Below are positions 15,001 through 21,522 of a stretch of 64,000 bases of DNA, piece after piece. The stretch covers positions 62,001-126,000 of the forward strand of contig NZ_LECT01000019.1 of NCBI RefSeq assembly GCF_001027925.1, given 5' to 3'. Both the position numbers and the translations under genes were made by a program. The notes beneath the pieces were generated by a model that was not told the origin of the DNA, made no database searches, and saw only the letters and a list, made by a program, of their open reading frames with translations. This stretch comes from Rhodopirellula islandica (lineage in GTDB: Bacteria > Planctomycetota > Planctomycetia > Pirellulales > Pirellulaceae). Positions within the stretch are counted from its first letter, which is position 1; every line of letters begins with the position of its first letter.

Positions 15001-18000
15001 CGCCAAGATAATAAGAGCTTCCATTTTCATTTAGAAGTGTTACTGAGTCGATCCTCGTGCCTGTCGCTTCGGCTGCCCCTTCATTCGTGATTGTCCATGT
15101 AAAGTTGATGGCTTCGCCATACGAAACTGGACGTTGACTTGATGTGAAAGTGACATCTGAAACCTGCAGGTTCGGAAAAGTGCGGCTCTCGAAATCCAAG
15201 ACTTGAATCGTTGAGGTGGCAGTTACTCCAGCCATAGTCGCCAACAACTCAACGGCCTGATCTTCCTCAGCTACTCCATCAACGATAGCCTCGATCGGGA
15301 AGGTCACTCGGCTTTGACCAACGGGGAAGACCACTATCGCTGGAACGGAAATGGCGGTCGCGTCGCTCGACGTGAGCGAGACGACTTCCTCGCTGTCGAG
15401 CGGTCCTGAGCGATGCAGGGTTCCGACTGCGGCGGGGTTTGCGTTGTATTCAGCTATGGTTTCCCGATCGAGCGTCAGTTCGAGCACTCGAGAGAGCGAG
15501 GTTGTTGCTGTCGAAACCTGAACGTTGTTGATCTCGCTACTTTCATCAATTTGAAGTCCTGCGTCGGTCGACACGAACCAGAACAGGTCTCCTGCGGATG
15601 TCGGTCCATTAAACGGAAGCGTCACTGCGGCACTACGCTCAATGCTTTGCCCTGATGTTAAACTCGCGTTGAACGCAACCTCACCAACTAAGATCGCATT
15701 TGCAAACCGACTGTCTGGTGACAGGTAAAGACGCTCAACAATCTCCTCATCAATTGCCAAATCACCGAGATTTGATGTCGTCCAAGTGACGGTTGCGATC
15801 TGACCAGGGGCAGCGGTGACCGGTGCCTCAATAGTGTTGACTGCGAGATCAACCGCAGGAGCACGCGGAGTGGTGAAGCGAAGCTGATCAATTGCGCTTC
15901 GATCTGTCGCATCGCCGAGGTCGATGCGTACTTCTGCAATATTCGGAATCCGTATTTCGACGAACTGTTGCGACCTGCCGCCGGCGTTGACGGTCTGCTC
16001 AAAGAGAATCTCTCCTTCTGCGTTAAAAGCTTGCACGCGTGCCCCGACGGATTCGGCGTCAATTACGTAGAAGCTGAGATAGTCGGTGACGGCCGGCGAA
16101 ACCTGATCCTGTTGTACGAAGGTAAGCGAAACAGATGCGGCATCTCCGCCAGTTAGCGATGAGTCTCCAAATACTTGTACAGGTGAGACAGGAAGAAAGT
16201 CTTCCTCCCGCCCGGCTAAAATTTTCAGATTCCCCGACAATGTTGAAAACCGAATGCCCTGATCAATAAACTGATCGGAAATGATCGTCGCGACGGGCAG
16301 CTCCTCAAATGTTATCAGCTGGTCGCCTTCTGGAGGGCGGATGTAGAGAGCCTCGCGAGGAACAACCACCATGCCGTTCGAGGTCGCCGTGTGCCAGACA
16401 AATTCAAGCCCGCTCGCACCAAACACATTGGCGGCAAACAACAACTCAACGGGATAGAGGCCCGGCTCCGCGAATGAGACGAGATAATTTGATTCTGAGA
16501 ACGGGCGATCGCCAGCAGAACCAGTAAAGTTCCTGCCAATCGCGAGATGGAAGCCGTCGTCGCTGCGGACACCAATTTCGATCTCGATCTCGGGCGTGCT
16601 TGGCTCGATGTCTAGCTCGGACGAAACGGCCAGGAAGAAGTCGCTTCGCAGGGTAAAATTTTGAGCCACCGCACTGGTCAGCTGTTCCGGCGGAATCGTC
16701 GTCGTTCCAAAAAATGCGTTGAAGTCGTTGCCGACAACGATGGTGCTTCCGGGGGCTGGGAAATCAATCACTGGACTCAGTGTCGTGCCTGTTGGTACCA
16801 GTGAAGTCACGGATTCGGGAAACGGAACTCCGCTCCCAGCTTCAACTCCGCCACCAATCCCGTTGAAAACAGAAATCGATACGCCATCACCAATAAAGCT
16901 AGGTAAAGGCTGAGAAAATCCTGAACCAACATTTTGATCAGCGACAACTAAGGTGACGAGTCTGAAAGCATCACTGGCATAGCCTGGCTCAAACGCTCGT
17001 CTCGGGATGGATGGTGACGTAACGTAAGTAAATTGCCCATCGAGTTGGGTAGCAACCAGCAAGTCAAATGGCATACCGACCGCAGGGATTGGGCCATCAA
17101 ATCCTTCGATTATCGCAGCACCATCCAGCGATGCCGTCCCGCCAACGATGAGGCGATTTGCACTGTCTGCAGTCGGACTATTGACGACAGTGCTGCGAAA
17201 CGTTCCCTCCATCGCCTGAATGTAATTGCCTGAGATTGTCAACACGTCAGACGGTGATTCAGATCCGACGATGCCTCGTTTGTTAATCACCGTGCCAAAA
17301 AGTCGCCCGTCGCCGTAGAGACTTCCGCCCGCCTCGAGCGTCAGAGTTTCCAAAACCAGATCAGTCGTATCTCCAACGACAATTTCGGTGTCGCGGGCGG
17401 TCACGCCGGTGTTAGCAATCGTGATGCCGCCCTCCCGGTTGTCAAGGACAATGCCGGATCCTGAACCGGTGTACTCGGTCAGACTCGACAAATCGATCGA
17501 GCCACCATCCAGAGTGTGAATCTCAAGTTGCCCTCCTCCGTCTGGGCCAGCACCTCCCGCCGTCAAAACCTCTAAGCCGCTGAGATCAAGAACGCCTCCA
17601 GCACCTGATTGAACGATCTGCCCGATTGAACCGGGGCCACTGAATCTTGAATCAATCGAGACAATCGACGACAGATTCAGTATCGAATTCTCTCCTTCGA
17701 CAGAAAAGAGTACTCTTTGCTCATCGAACTCGTGATCAGCCGACGCTGTGTAAAACGTAAGAGTCGATGGGCTCGTATATTGAGCTCCGTCCTGTAAAAA
17801 AAATTGCGTGTTGTCCGCCGAGTTTAGTGAGTCTGTCGACAGAATCGAATCGACACCGAAAAGTCTCACAGTCGAATCCGTCATAGATACCGCGCTGTTG
17901 AGGCTTACGTTTCCGTCATCGATTTCCAAGATTGTTTCAGAAACAGTTTCAACACGATCGAGTTGAACTCGACCGCCAAGAATCTCAATCGAACCACCAC

Positions 18001-18619
18001 TCACAGTTGTTGCGTTTGGAATATCAATAGACCCACCCAAACCGGCAGCTAAACTTGTTCCGCTGATTGACGTGACACCATCAAAACGAATACTGCCTGC
18101 AGCTGTAATTCTGGCGTCCGATAGTTCGGTGGCGTTGGGAATCGTCATTGAACCGCCGAGCGCGGCTATTGTTCCTGAGATTGATGCCGAACCGACCGCG
18201 GCAAACGTCGCACCATCCCCCAACACAAAAAGTATTCCTCCTTGGTCGATTACCAAGGCTCCAGTTATCAGACTGTCGCCAACCGAAACGGCCAACTGCC
18301 CGCCCTCCTCGACCGTCAATCCGGCAATTGAGTTGAGGCTGAGGACGTCAACCGACTGAGTGACCGAAACAACAATATCGGGGTCGCCGATGGTGACGCT
18401 GTCGCCTGGCGCAGGGACAACGTCGCCTTGCCAATTCTCTCGTTCGTGCCATGACGAACTCGTGCCACCACCATCCCAGATGGCAGCTGCAAGCAGTAAA
18501 CGCTTCTCCAAATTTTCAGCCCGAAGCGTTTTGTGTAGCTGACTCTGAGTTTTGCCGCCTCGACTCTTCGGATTCGATCGACGCTGACTTTGGAGGCGGT
18601 GCCTGATTCGTTCAAACAT
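1..18619 (-). CDS. Giant secreted multidomain adhesin-like protein (LEPR-XLL type), 3' end outside window
   Basis: The minus frame from the ATG at 18619 stays open to the left edge, giving more than 6,200 codons with no stop and no frame change. The start is a basic leader followed by LEKRLLLAA at residues 37-45, the LEPR-XLL-like sorting motif of large planctomycete surface proteins. Modules by approximate residue: Gly/Ser-rich repeats of beta-helix type 50-500; PA14-like 615-750; 13 CARDB repeats (PDLQV...NxG cores) 917-2740; PPC domain 2743-2843; TIG-like 2853-2953; beta-propeller 3673-3960; Big_5-like 3957-4056; nine cadherin/putative-Ig repeats (NxxP...DPDGD) 4170-5050; RHS-like 5230-5485; dockerin-like pair of calcium loops 5611-5664; then Ig-like domains to the edge. 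A role in adhesion or extracellular matrix is inferred from the modules; no enzyme site was seen. It is divergent from the BBP7 gene. The C-terminus is unknown. Confidence 0.93.
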   Translation of the reverse strand, partial: MFERIRHRLQSQRRSNPKSRGGKTQSQLHKTLRAENLEKRLLLAAAIWDGGGTSSSWHERENWQGDVVPAPGDSVTIGDPDIVVSVTQSVDVLSLNSIAGLTVEEGGQLAVSVGDSLITGALVIDQGGILFVLGDGATFAAVGSASISGTIAALGGSMTIPNATELSDARITAAGSIRFDGVTSISGTSLAAGLGGSIDIPNATTVSGGSIEILGGRVQLDRVETVSETILEIDDGNVSLNSAVSMTDSTVRLFGVDSILSTDSLNSADNTQFFLQDGAQYTSPSTLTFYTASADHEFDEQRVLFSVEGENSILNLSSIVSIDSRFSGPGSIGQIVQSGAGGVLDLSGLEVLTAGGAGPDGGGQLEIHTLDGGSIDLSSLTEYTGSGSGIVLDNREGGITIANTGVTARDTEIVVGDTTDLVLETLTLEAGGSLYGDGRLFGTVINKRGIVGSESPSDVLTISGNYIQAMEGTFRSTVVNSPTADSANRLIVGGTASLDGAAIIEGFDGPIPAVGMPFDLLVATQLDGQFTYVTSPSIPRRAFEPGYASDAFRLVTLVVADQNVGSGFSQPLPSFIGDGVSISVFNGIGGGVEAGSGVPFPESVTSLVPTGTTLSPVIDFPAPGSTIVVGNDFNAFFGTTTIPPEQLTSAVAQNFTLRSDFFLAVSSELDIEPSTPEIEIEIGVRSDDGFHLAIGRNFTGSAGDRPFSESNYLVSFAEPGLYPVELLFAANVFGASGLEFVWHTATSNGMVVVPREALYIRPPEGDQLITFEELPVATIISDQFIDQGIRFSTLSGNLKILAGREEDFLPVSPVQVFGDSSLTGGDAASVSLTFVQQDQVSPAVTDYLSFYVIDAESVGARVQAFNAEGEILFEQTVNAGGRSQQFVEIRIPNIAEVRIDLGDATDRSAIDQLRFTTPRAPAVDLAVNTIEAPVTAAPGQIATVTWTTSNLGDLAIDEEIVERLYLSPDSRFANAILVGEVAFNASLTSGQSIERSAAVTLPFNGPTSAGDLFWFVSTDAGLQIDESSEINNVQVSTATTSLSRVLELTLDRETIAEYNANPAAVGTLHRSGPLDSEEVVSLTSSDATAISVPAIVVFPVGQSRVTFPIEAIVDGVAEEDQAVELLATMAGVTATSTIQVLDFESRTFPNLQVSDVTFTSSQRPVSYGEAINFTWTITNEGAAEATGTRIDSVTLLNENGSSYYLGEFPSILGLAAGASTTVSRTLVLSKPIASQIEGEFQVVIETDARAAIDEGLDEDDNQLIATSLLVVRNSDLIPAISSAPGQISSGESFILNWDVTNANYATTATKSSWSTSFYLSQGDGSISSDDVLLGSSLVTELLAIGQTQTLQKELRVPFGLVGDDWNLIIDVDSRNQIGELNELNNRVVKQLAIQKPLHADLQVSSLAAPDQVIGDPASLPISWEVINQGTGEGTSTSWVDAVIASRDDILGNQDDILVGTYEHQGKLPVSGSYLRSENITLPPALTGRFNLFVKTDWEETVTEFEFENNNSASIAPVDVMPVPYADIVVESIEALSPAATGESFRLRWDVRNQGIGQTNLGTWGDAVYLASDPLGEELLTDPFIFVHFGVLSPGGSYERTVDIIVPPTAPETIYAVITTADTVDSGYSAPFEFIYNTNNTTISQAISTSATPSPDLRVQSVLNPSATVEGDLIDVTWTVQNSGVRDAESPWMDQVVLKQIGVEDPGEYVVGTFQRTIGLEAGKTYSRTEQVRVPRELQGLFELSVITNQDSTLFERTPLDQNNRTSSSTQLTIGIDPRPDLQVDPLTIVAPAAIDGGTVLTVGFEVVNQSQTATNGATWQDRIYLSLDNQVSTDDLLLGDLKSVSALGLGERYFSSTEPVQIPLRFRGDMFVLVHADATDVIDEWPNESNNLVAHPIRVIPQPLADLVVSSIRTPSQVSDGDQITFEYTIENRGSGPTDVATWTDQVWLTRDKNRPHPGQGDLLLKTIEHTGALVRNESYDVSTLITIPSGIEGGVWHLTPWTDPYGVVTEDTLVDNTNPDDPNQVDNNNYKAFAIDVLAKLPDLQVTDVRSVSNGSGGDTINVQYRVENRGNAAAVATWKDAIYLSDRPNPFDPDAASLLLAEVPHPGNLALEGSYTRSIDIDLSPSASGQYIVVVADGVGGDSARHLIREVSDDNNAGQWQTDISPIAADLAVTSVTFEPDTLSGEATVVRYTVTNIGNEPVWPGTRYWRDFLWVSADAEFIRTRASYLGEVSYQNERPLEPGDSYEIVKSITLPKGSSGTNYLHIHLNANNDLNPIWFPYRSRIVKTDEWPANDGRNEDYLEFFERWAFESPFNNLHTVAFPIEYREPDLKIESIDLPDGVQSGTTVPVSFTVRNIGNRQTRVGSWSDRLFLSRDASLDDKDVELSAISRSTVLGAGDSYIVNTEIRIPDAIGGEFYILAFADSNVSRDPNGLLPSDIGFHLIGSVTEGNRSLEPWDLASNAARSQSRGRVLEYQNEGNNLLVGSLSIEMIDPPDLQVTELLAPSRVDRGQLVDIFYTVTNLGNNTPPTTSRWTDLVYLSRDEELDLDADRFLGAIDHEGGLAAGRSYSESFQFQIPSDLEGPWYVITVTDPNRRGVVGDVFEGSGDTNNATASVRPMLIELPPPTDLQVTGITVPETARPGEDTSIQWTVRNESQEAASGTWFDTVYLSSDATWDPNDPVVGRVAFTGTLSPGQSYTSSLEAALPAVISGRYRFVVRTDIFDNIYEGTSESNNTTVAADSTEVTVQRLALNVNHSATLASEQERLYEFQVTAGETLQIAVGSDDPNSQVEVYVRFDAAPSGSNYDAVSRIVGSNDRIATIPTTRPGSYYVMIRGRSVDTELSGIQIRGEFLPLAVSNVFSDVAGDGKFFTTTILGSGFSDNASVSIQRPGYASFVPKALEVIDATKIRAIFDFTDAPHGLYDVKVANSDGTSVVVPYRFLIQDVIEPDVTVGIGGPRVILAGDSDLYSVAFQSLSNIDTPYVFYQVGVPEMGINEQVYNFPFLNLSTNASGQPGSDDLGNLPWADLSPITNTNGYQFASGYLLDTEADGFTGFSFSTQTYPGLKEASDRDFEAFRAKFYAAFPQFEGLLDDDISAGLDSLVPGLGIAFQALAGIPGIIEKGFVPFQFNVTASATALTREEFVAHALGEAEKLRIGIIQSDDAPASLLALSADASIFGDLYLAALESAEILLPLDGIPPVREEPGLVSLMATLASGIVAGPAGQDVRGSDLLAFFDALRGWYGHDSSQLAPSESNPARFTAPTFELIPPELTDANNVPMLGSQLDLDIGASARTRTQSLRVYVPWVAWNARNRLPADYLISGITPHNEAPFNSVDLSRFAEGGANNLGLATVVGPFTAESNGFVPVDQDLPYTIRFQNADTSPTRTSEARVLVQLDDNADARSFRLGNIQVGTLPEIELPANQPSFQGDFDFIDSHGFTLRVSAGIDLASKTASWVLTAIDPATGEQIRDSSRGFLPANNSQGSGTAKLSFTVRAGEGVETGDITAVQARVLLNNAPPEETPAIRVRFDGDAPTSTLEVQTFESTSTFTWSASDTAGGSGFDYINLYVSEDGGPFRVWQSELVDETGTATFQGQPGRTYRFLSLATDLAGNRELPSIGGTIADEIPLVNSSDGVNALPVNLGEPVVVTPLPSTNPLFSAAENLVPSTGGTSSFASVLLPLQDRAFATGFVADDAGIGPLAITETTDGRILVSGGPARNLLFSYGREGGDNSEPLVTLQHPIYSLEFDLAGRLWATTGGGPLLNLDPVTGRVLGEYGEGVTLSVTASPDDPDQIFVTTDRGIEAVDISASSSGTTIESVEFSPYSRDQNLRFGSIDFDSDGSLWAIVWPERRSVVKLNVRGRAELMYQFDEQIDSLAFGKVGSILDGLLFVSQNSDDSGNGGDLTLIDLATGRRLAVAENGTRGDTVATTSDGRILVSQSNQVDLLTAQLEPVIVATNPPAGANVALPIGLISVRFDQPMRAGDSTRPGSVLNLANYQLTEASGTAAQIRRAIYDPTTDTVLLTVAGLRQADYTLTVLGRVQTRLGVAMGDSFSTQFTAVDSVAPFVDFSFSNSRLERATNTISYDVVLTNSSDRPLILPLYLVLNPANGYPGTPAGASQDDNGNWLINLSANVNGGNNLGIGESTIGRTVAINSPNDLRVNFSNTVSAQVGANAAPVITSSAILNAVVGSPYTYQATATDPDGSQPTFVLTESPRGMTVDANSGLIQWQPTSSDSINTNVVLRVYDPQGGWSEQPFQIAVEGGNHPPVFSDFERSHERFVGRPIVIPVAATDADSDLLKFWTVGLPPGAVFDPKSMAIYWSPTTEDVGQYFSTIVVSDGKTETSTDIDLTILPRNLPPVFENPGGRILREGDTLRLNVSASDPDGDAITYVAMDLPIGATLHPVTGELAWNPGYNQEGIYEIVINAVAGEHETSTVTTLVVLNANAAPEFDAISTWRVYEGQAIEFRVIARDPDHPGFKPPTRLDDGTLFYESDSVPTVSYRPTRLLPDGAQFDEETGLFRWQPEFNQAGVYEVSFTATDDGDGVGPGATSTITIPIEVLNQNLKPVIPEIETVTVARGESQTFVVTVTDADGDPITLTAVSSLSGRALPDFVQFTDLGGGRGEFTIAPGPGDRRQHPITLTAVDYGPGGQRFGRLSESYDFLIEVTSENDPPVLSYVGNHVARVGQQIEIPLSSYDLDEETLTYAISGLPGAEIIDSPIYGQAVLRWTPATPGTRTATVTVADNGNGNPAERIEATETFNVSVRNSNAAPTSSTAPVVSAAEGQTLRFTIPASDPDGDAVRFDPVGELPLGASLDPRTGLLTLTPTFTDAGEYPVTVTVSDGDQSTDVSFNINVTDVNQPPVIVGVAPQFAREGAAYRLLLSATDPDLDPLTVSIENLPAGAVFDTTSQVLRWTPGFDQAGIHELTVIADDGRGGTDSMPIRLRVDDINRSPVLEPIDQAGVIGREMRFQLVGTDPDASDPIRFGATRLPEGATVDPVTGEFVWTPVVGQASDYLVTFTIDDGVKSVRQNALIRITNEVVEPIAIIDFPSSVTVVPNSDVNIRVTGSSLSGVRSVRLFADGQELQLDALGRVDIRPTAPGKIQLEALVEDNQGIVGRSLRTLKISDPADTSNPSVVLSQPISQIAIGSPTAIIGTVSDANLDTWTLSIAPWGTDRFTEIGTGTQPIDGELATLDPASLANGFYAIRLTAIDIGGRPATTQSLIEINSADKTGIYRRTERDDLFEEAGVALSLNRVYDSSLTDFDLTFGAGWRWAELDFVLQTNVPITGREQFRDYAPLEDGSRLYASLTNGQRVGFTFVPESVSVGSLTYYRPRWQADAGANVTLQSVDAMLRRVDGKYYDLNTGLAYHPSNGLIDGPNFTIQAGGGPSYQLDAQGRTSAISYGEGCVVHVTDSQIDTKGLSNVTMTRDRNGRIDRVSTTSGGFRQYAYDDDGLLSTITDQASEIFSAYLYDSSRRLQVTETSANNVTVSYADTVVTSPVTQSLGPIQDFTGETYNFQRSEDQTQFLTLSISEQQLASSPQGNLLLRVVVEGQDIAPPTITLDHALQVSRVVDGVRATSLFVVDRAGISLLQISGPAGNYTLDVSVAGDLNSDALVDANDAAIFQDAMTSDADGLGFDAAADINGDSVLDYADRMTLLYSYGFASSATSFALPASINAIGLETGSDDSIPLDDNITSLARVTLAGTASPFTTLRLNETQATTTSLINGMFAFSDVPLNVGPNDFTVSTGTGIAAGLGFTAGPSVPVTVTRIGNETTPPELTVNLADDTGWNDRDRITSDPTIVGVANDPSGISRIEVSMDNGVWRSIEFDAADGTFEISRDDLQQLANREITDGRYLARVRAFDALQNVSETRSLSFTIDTVAPPVPEQFRLTANSDTGISDSDGITNRVDVILTAESVAGSRVEVLLGGQIIATQTATGVVTIPITLPGSGSHDLTLVARDDAGNASAASLPLTITVDRTSPTSITADLSQDTDAAPLGDVQTDVETISIVGQSDPNTRVVVFRSSDTLHGILESITDGDGNYRIDGVDLKQGTNDFTVSAFDVAGNKVSRQLSVQTSASDTSAPNVSMKLVRDTGRDAADQITSQIEVLATIDDPSGVSQVFASLNEGTAQDVTAWLQGVAIDFSMSRLRGLNAAALADGQYTLELTATDSLGNTSATESFTYTLDKTRPTPLPTLDLAA

Positions 18620-18993
18620 ATTTGTGCCGTAACCGGCTTCCCTTGGCAAAACTCATGGATGCAAGTCAAGCAAGAAAGCCGAGCTACGCGAGCATGCCCC
18701 CTCTACCGGACCCCCCTAGTTTATCCGCGGACAGGCTCGAAAACAGGCATCGATTTGACGGTTTTGGCTCTGAAACAGCAAGAAAACAGCTGTTTGGCCG
18801 AAACGCGAGATGAGATTTGAGTTTCCCAGCCCGATCTTTCTGGTGGGAACAGATCGCCGGAAGAGCCGGTCACCTGGGGCGACTAGGCAATCCGGGCCGA
18901 GTTTGATGCTCGTTTCGGTTGTTCTGATTTAAACGGTTGCAACGCGTCGATGGGTTTGGGGTAGGCCGAGTACCACTAACGTTTGATGCTGCC
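18620..18993. other. Divergent intergenic region between giant protein and BBP7 genes
   Basis: This 374-base spacer separates two outward-facing genes and must hold both promoters. I see no convincing -35/-10 pair on either strand. It has a C-rich stretch near 18697-18717. Short frames through it have no protein-like character and were left out. Confidence 0.6.
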
Positions 18994-20184
18994 ATGTTCA
19001 ATGTGACCAGAACCTTACCGCTGCTATTCATCGCGGTCGCATTGGCTGTCAACACCTCACAAGCAAGCGACTGCGACAGTACGCCCTGCGACGCATGCCT
19101 CGACTTTGAAACTTATACTGGGACTGCGAGCCGGTGGAGCGTACAGGGACAGTACCTAATGTGGTGGACGAATGGAGCTGACTCGCCCGCCTTAGTAACG
19201 ACGAGTGATCCAGCGTCGCTAAGGTCCGAAGCGGGCGTGATTGGCAATCCAACTACCGAGGTGTTGTACGGAAACGATTCGCCAAATAGCGAGATGCGAA
19301 ACGGCGTTCGGCTTTCCATCGGACGGCCGATTTCCGATCGTTGGAATTTCTACGGCGAAGGGCTCTATGTGGGAGATGCTGGCGATCCGTTCCGTCAATT
19401 CTCTAGCGGTCAGCCAATTTTGGCACGTCCGTATGTGTCCGCTCAAACCGGCTTGAATGATTCCGAACTGGTTGCGTTTCCAAACGTGTTGGAGGGTGCG
19501 ATCTCGGTCGAGACAGAGAGCCGTCTCTTTGGTTTCGAGATTGGTGCATCTTCAGTTTTCAGCGAGGATAAGGATACTCGAATCTCAATCTTCACCGGCT
19601 ACCGATTCATCCAATTCGAAGACAGTCTCGGTGTGCAAGAAGACCTTGAATCAATCGATCTTGGAGGCGTCGTCCCGCTGGGGACCACCTTCCGGGTAAA
19701 CGATTCGTTCGAAGCCAAAAATCAATTCCACGGTGTGAACCTTCGACTTGAAATTGAAAAGCAGTTGAATCGCTGGGACCTCGTCTTCCAGCCTTCACTG
19801 GCTCTTGGAAGCATGGAAAGAACGGTTTCAACCGCCGGAACAACACGAACTCAGATCCCAGGGCTTGATCCTACATTCGTCGACGGCGGGTTGCTTGCAC
19901 AACCGACCAACATTGGCCAAGACACCTCGTCAGTCTTCACCGTCTTGCCGGAGTTTCGGTTCTCGCTCGGTAGAGAAGTTCTGAGTGGACTACGGTTCGA
20001 TGTCGGGTACTCATTTCTCTTGCTTCCAAAAACGTTTCGAGCTGCCGAGCAAATTGATCCCAACTTGAACGCTAGCCAAATCGGAGGCGGAGCACTCGTT
20101 GGGCCAGGCGCACCAGCGGTCGCACGGAACGAAAGCCATCTCTGGAATCAGTCCATCACATTCTCTGTCGCACTACAGCGATAA
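18994..20184 (+). CDS. BBP7-family outer-membrane beta-barrel protein
   Basis: A 396-residue protein when started at 18994, where the sequence MFNVTRTLPLLFIAVALAV gives a clean signal peptide ending near QAS. An in-frame start 19 codons upstream would bury the signal and is less likely. After the signal comes the family hallmark of an aromatic-rich strand (YLMWWTNG) followed by PALVTTS. Alternating hydrophobic strands then run to the end, finishing in a barrel-like C-terminus (SITFSVALQR). Such proteins are abundant in planctomycetes and are thought to sit in the outer membrane; their substrate is unknown. It stands alone, divergent from the giant gene, so a surface role alongside it is a guess only. 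Confidence 0.85.
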   Translation: MFNVTRTLPLLFIAVALAVNTSQASDCDSTPCDACLDFETYTGTASRWSVQGQYLMWWTNGADSPALVTTSDPASLRSEAGVIGNPTTEVLYGNDSPNSEMRNGVRLSIGRPISDRWNFYGEGLYVGDAGDPFRQFSSGQPILARPYVSAQTGLNDSELVAFPNVLEGAISVETESRLFGFEIGASSVFSEDKDTRISIFTGYRFIQFEDSLGVQEDLESIDLGGVVPLGTTFRVNDSFEAKNQFHGVNLRLEIEKQLNRWDLVFQPSLALGSMERTVSTAGTTRTQIPGLDPTFVDGGLLAQPTNIGQDTSSVFTVLPEFRFSLGREVLSGLRFDVGYSFLLLPKTFRAAEQIDPNLNASQIGGGALVGPGAPAVARNESHLWNQSITFSVALQR

Positions 20185-20924
20185 CACGATCTTGAACTCA
20201 GCGTGATCTTGGATTGCAAGCGAGGTTCCAAATAGGACCTTTGAGAGAACAAAGTCTGATGCGTTTATTGATCAAAATCGCATATAAAAAACGGCTGCAT
20301 TTGATTGTCCATTGCAACCGTGGCGTGATTTCCCTTGTGGGTGACGACTACTCTTCGTTGTCTTCGTAGCTCGGCGGCCAAGCTTCGAGGGTACCAGGAT
20401 AGCTGGATCAGTCGTCGCCCCGGTCAGGAGGATGAACGACGGGGTAGTCGCGAGTGCAAGCAAGTCGGCACGATCCGGAAGTCCCCGAGGACGCTTCCCT
20501 TGATTGGACGTGGACACGACAACGAAACCTGACGACGTCGTTTGAGGAGAGTTGATTTTGACATGTGAGTTGCTTTCAATTTGTATGGTTGAATCGGCGT
20601 TGGACGAACGCCTTGCCGTGTGCGAGAACGAAGACAGACGTGCGCCCTTCGAAGATCCGAGGGACGCACGAGGTCGCATCAAAAGGGATGCAGACAACTG
20701 AGAGACGAGACACGCCGGAAGAAGTCGCCGCGTGATGCGGCAACCGAAATCACGCCAGAGTGCGTGCCGGCAATTGATGGGCGGGTATGCCGCCGATGAA
20801 GAAGCCAGGTCAAAGCTCGACGAGGCTTTTTAACCTGTCCCGCTTTCTGTCCCGACTTCGCTGCAGAGCCTACTTTTTCCCGAGAAATACGGCCTTGTTC
20901 GACCCCTGTCGGGGGTATTTTTCA
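20185..20924. other. Intergenic region, no convincing gene
   Basis: About 740 bases after the BBP7 stop. A minus-strand frame (20272-20697, 141 codons) overlaps another open frame and reads as low-complexity Ser/Arg/Thr-rich sequence, so I do not call it. A small GC hairpin followed by ATTTTT at about 20902-20920 could be a weak plus-strand terminator. A motif at 20264-20284 recurs upstream of infB. Confidence 0.5.
20264..20284 (-). repeat. 21-base motif, copy 1 (core TGCGATTTTGAT)
   Basis: Read on the minus strand, this matches 19 of 21 bases with 49352-49372 upstream of infB. Both copies follow a T-rich stretch and both happen to end a short open frame with Met-Arg-Phe-stop. Function is unknown. 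Confidence 0.5.
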
Positions 20925-21480
20925 TTCGGTTCCCATCGGCTGACGCCGATGGCTACATCCTGTCGCCACTTCGTGGCTGTTGCGTTCGTGTGATTGTGCT
21001 CGGCACGACCATCCGTACCAGTCCCAGCGGGACGATAGGTTGTCGCCACGGCCATGAGCCCGTGGAGCCGAGACAACAGGCAAGCAGGAAACCCCGAACG
21101 GGGTGACAGGGGTTTGGAGCATGCGTGCAACCTGCCGTCCCTTCGGGACTCGGTGGATTCGTTCTTTGCCAGTTTCCATCGGCTGACGCCGATGGCTACA
21201 ACCTGTCGCCACTTTGTGGCTGTTGCGTTCCAGGTTCTCATCGGCTGACGCCGATGGCTACATCCTGTCGCCACTTCGTGGCTGTTGCGTTCGTGTGATT
21301 TTGCTCGGCACGACCATCCGTACTAGTCCCAACGGGACGATAGGTTGTCGCCACGGGCATGAGCCCGTGGAGCCGAGACAACAGGCAAGCAGGAACCCCC
21401 GAACGGGGTGACAGGTGTTTGAACTTCGCGAGCGACCGATCGTCCTTCCAGGACTCGGTGGATTCGCTCTCCGCCAGAGC
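20925..21480 (+). repeat. Composite palindromic repeat block A
   Basis: A mosaic of short perfect or near-perfect hairpins. The head unit CCATCGGCTGACGCCGATGG lies at 20933-20952, 21176-21195 and (one mismatch) 21238-21257. Each is followed by a GTCGCCACTTCGTGGC-like unit. Body units contain AGTCCCAACGGGACGA, CCACGGGCATGAGCCCGTGG and CCCCGAACGGGG hairpins. The body repeats with a period of about 304 bases. Block B at 25.0 kb has the same order and nearly identical spacing (242-243 and 62 bases between heads). Translated frames through the block (ATKWRQ..AIGVSRW) are products of the repeat and are not credible genes. Confidence 0.9.
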
Positions 21481-21522
21481 CTCAGTGCTGCTCCCGCGCA
21501 GTTGCGAAGAGCGAATGATTCG

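Noticed and set aside
20272-20697. Minus-strand frame of 141 codons after the BBP7 gene
   Set aside because: Low-complexity Ser/Arg/Thr composition, a competing overlapping frame, no domain and no start signal.
20870-21411. Several overlapping open frames with the text ATKWRQ..AIGVSRW or GCSHRRQPM, also seen at 24673-25469
   Set aside because: They are read through palindromic repeats in several frames at once and overlap real genes; the text is a by-product of the repeat.
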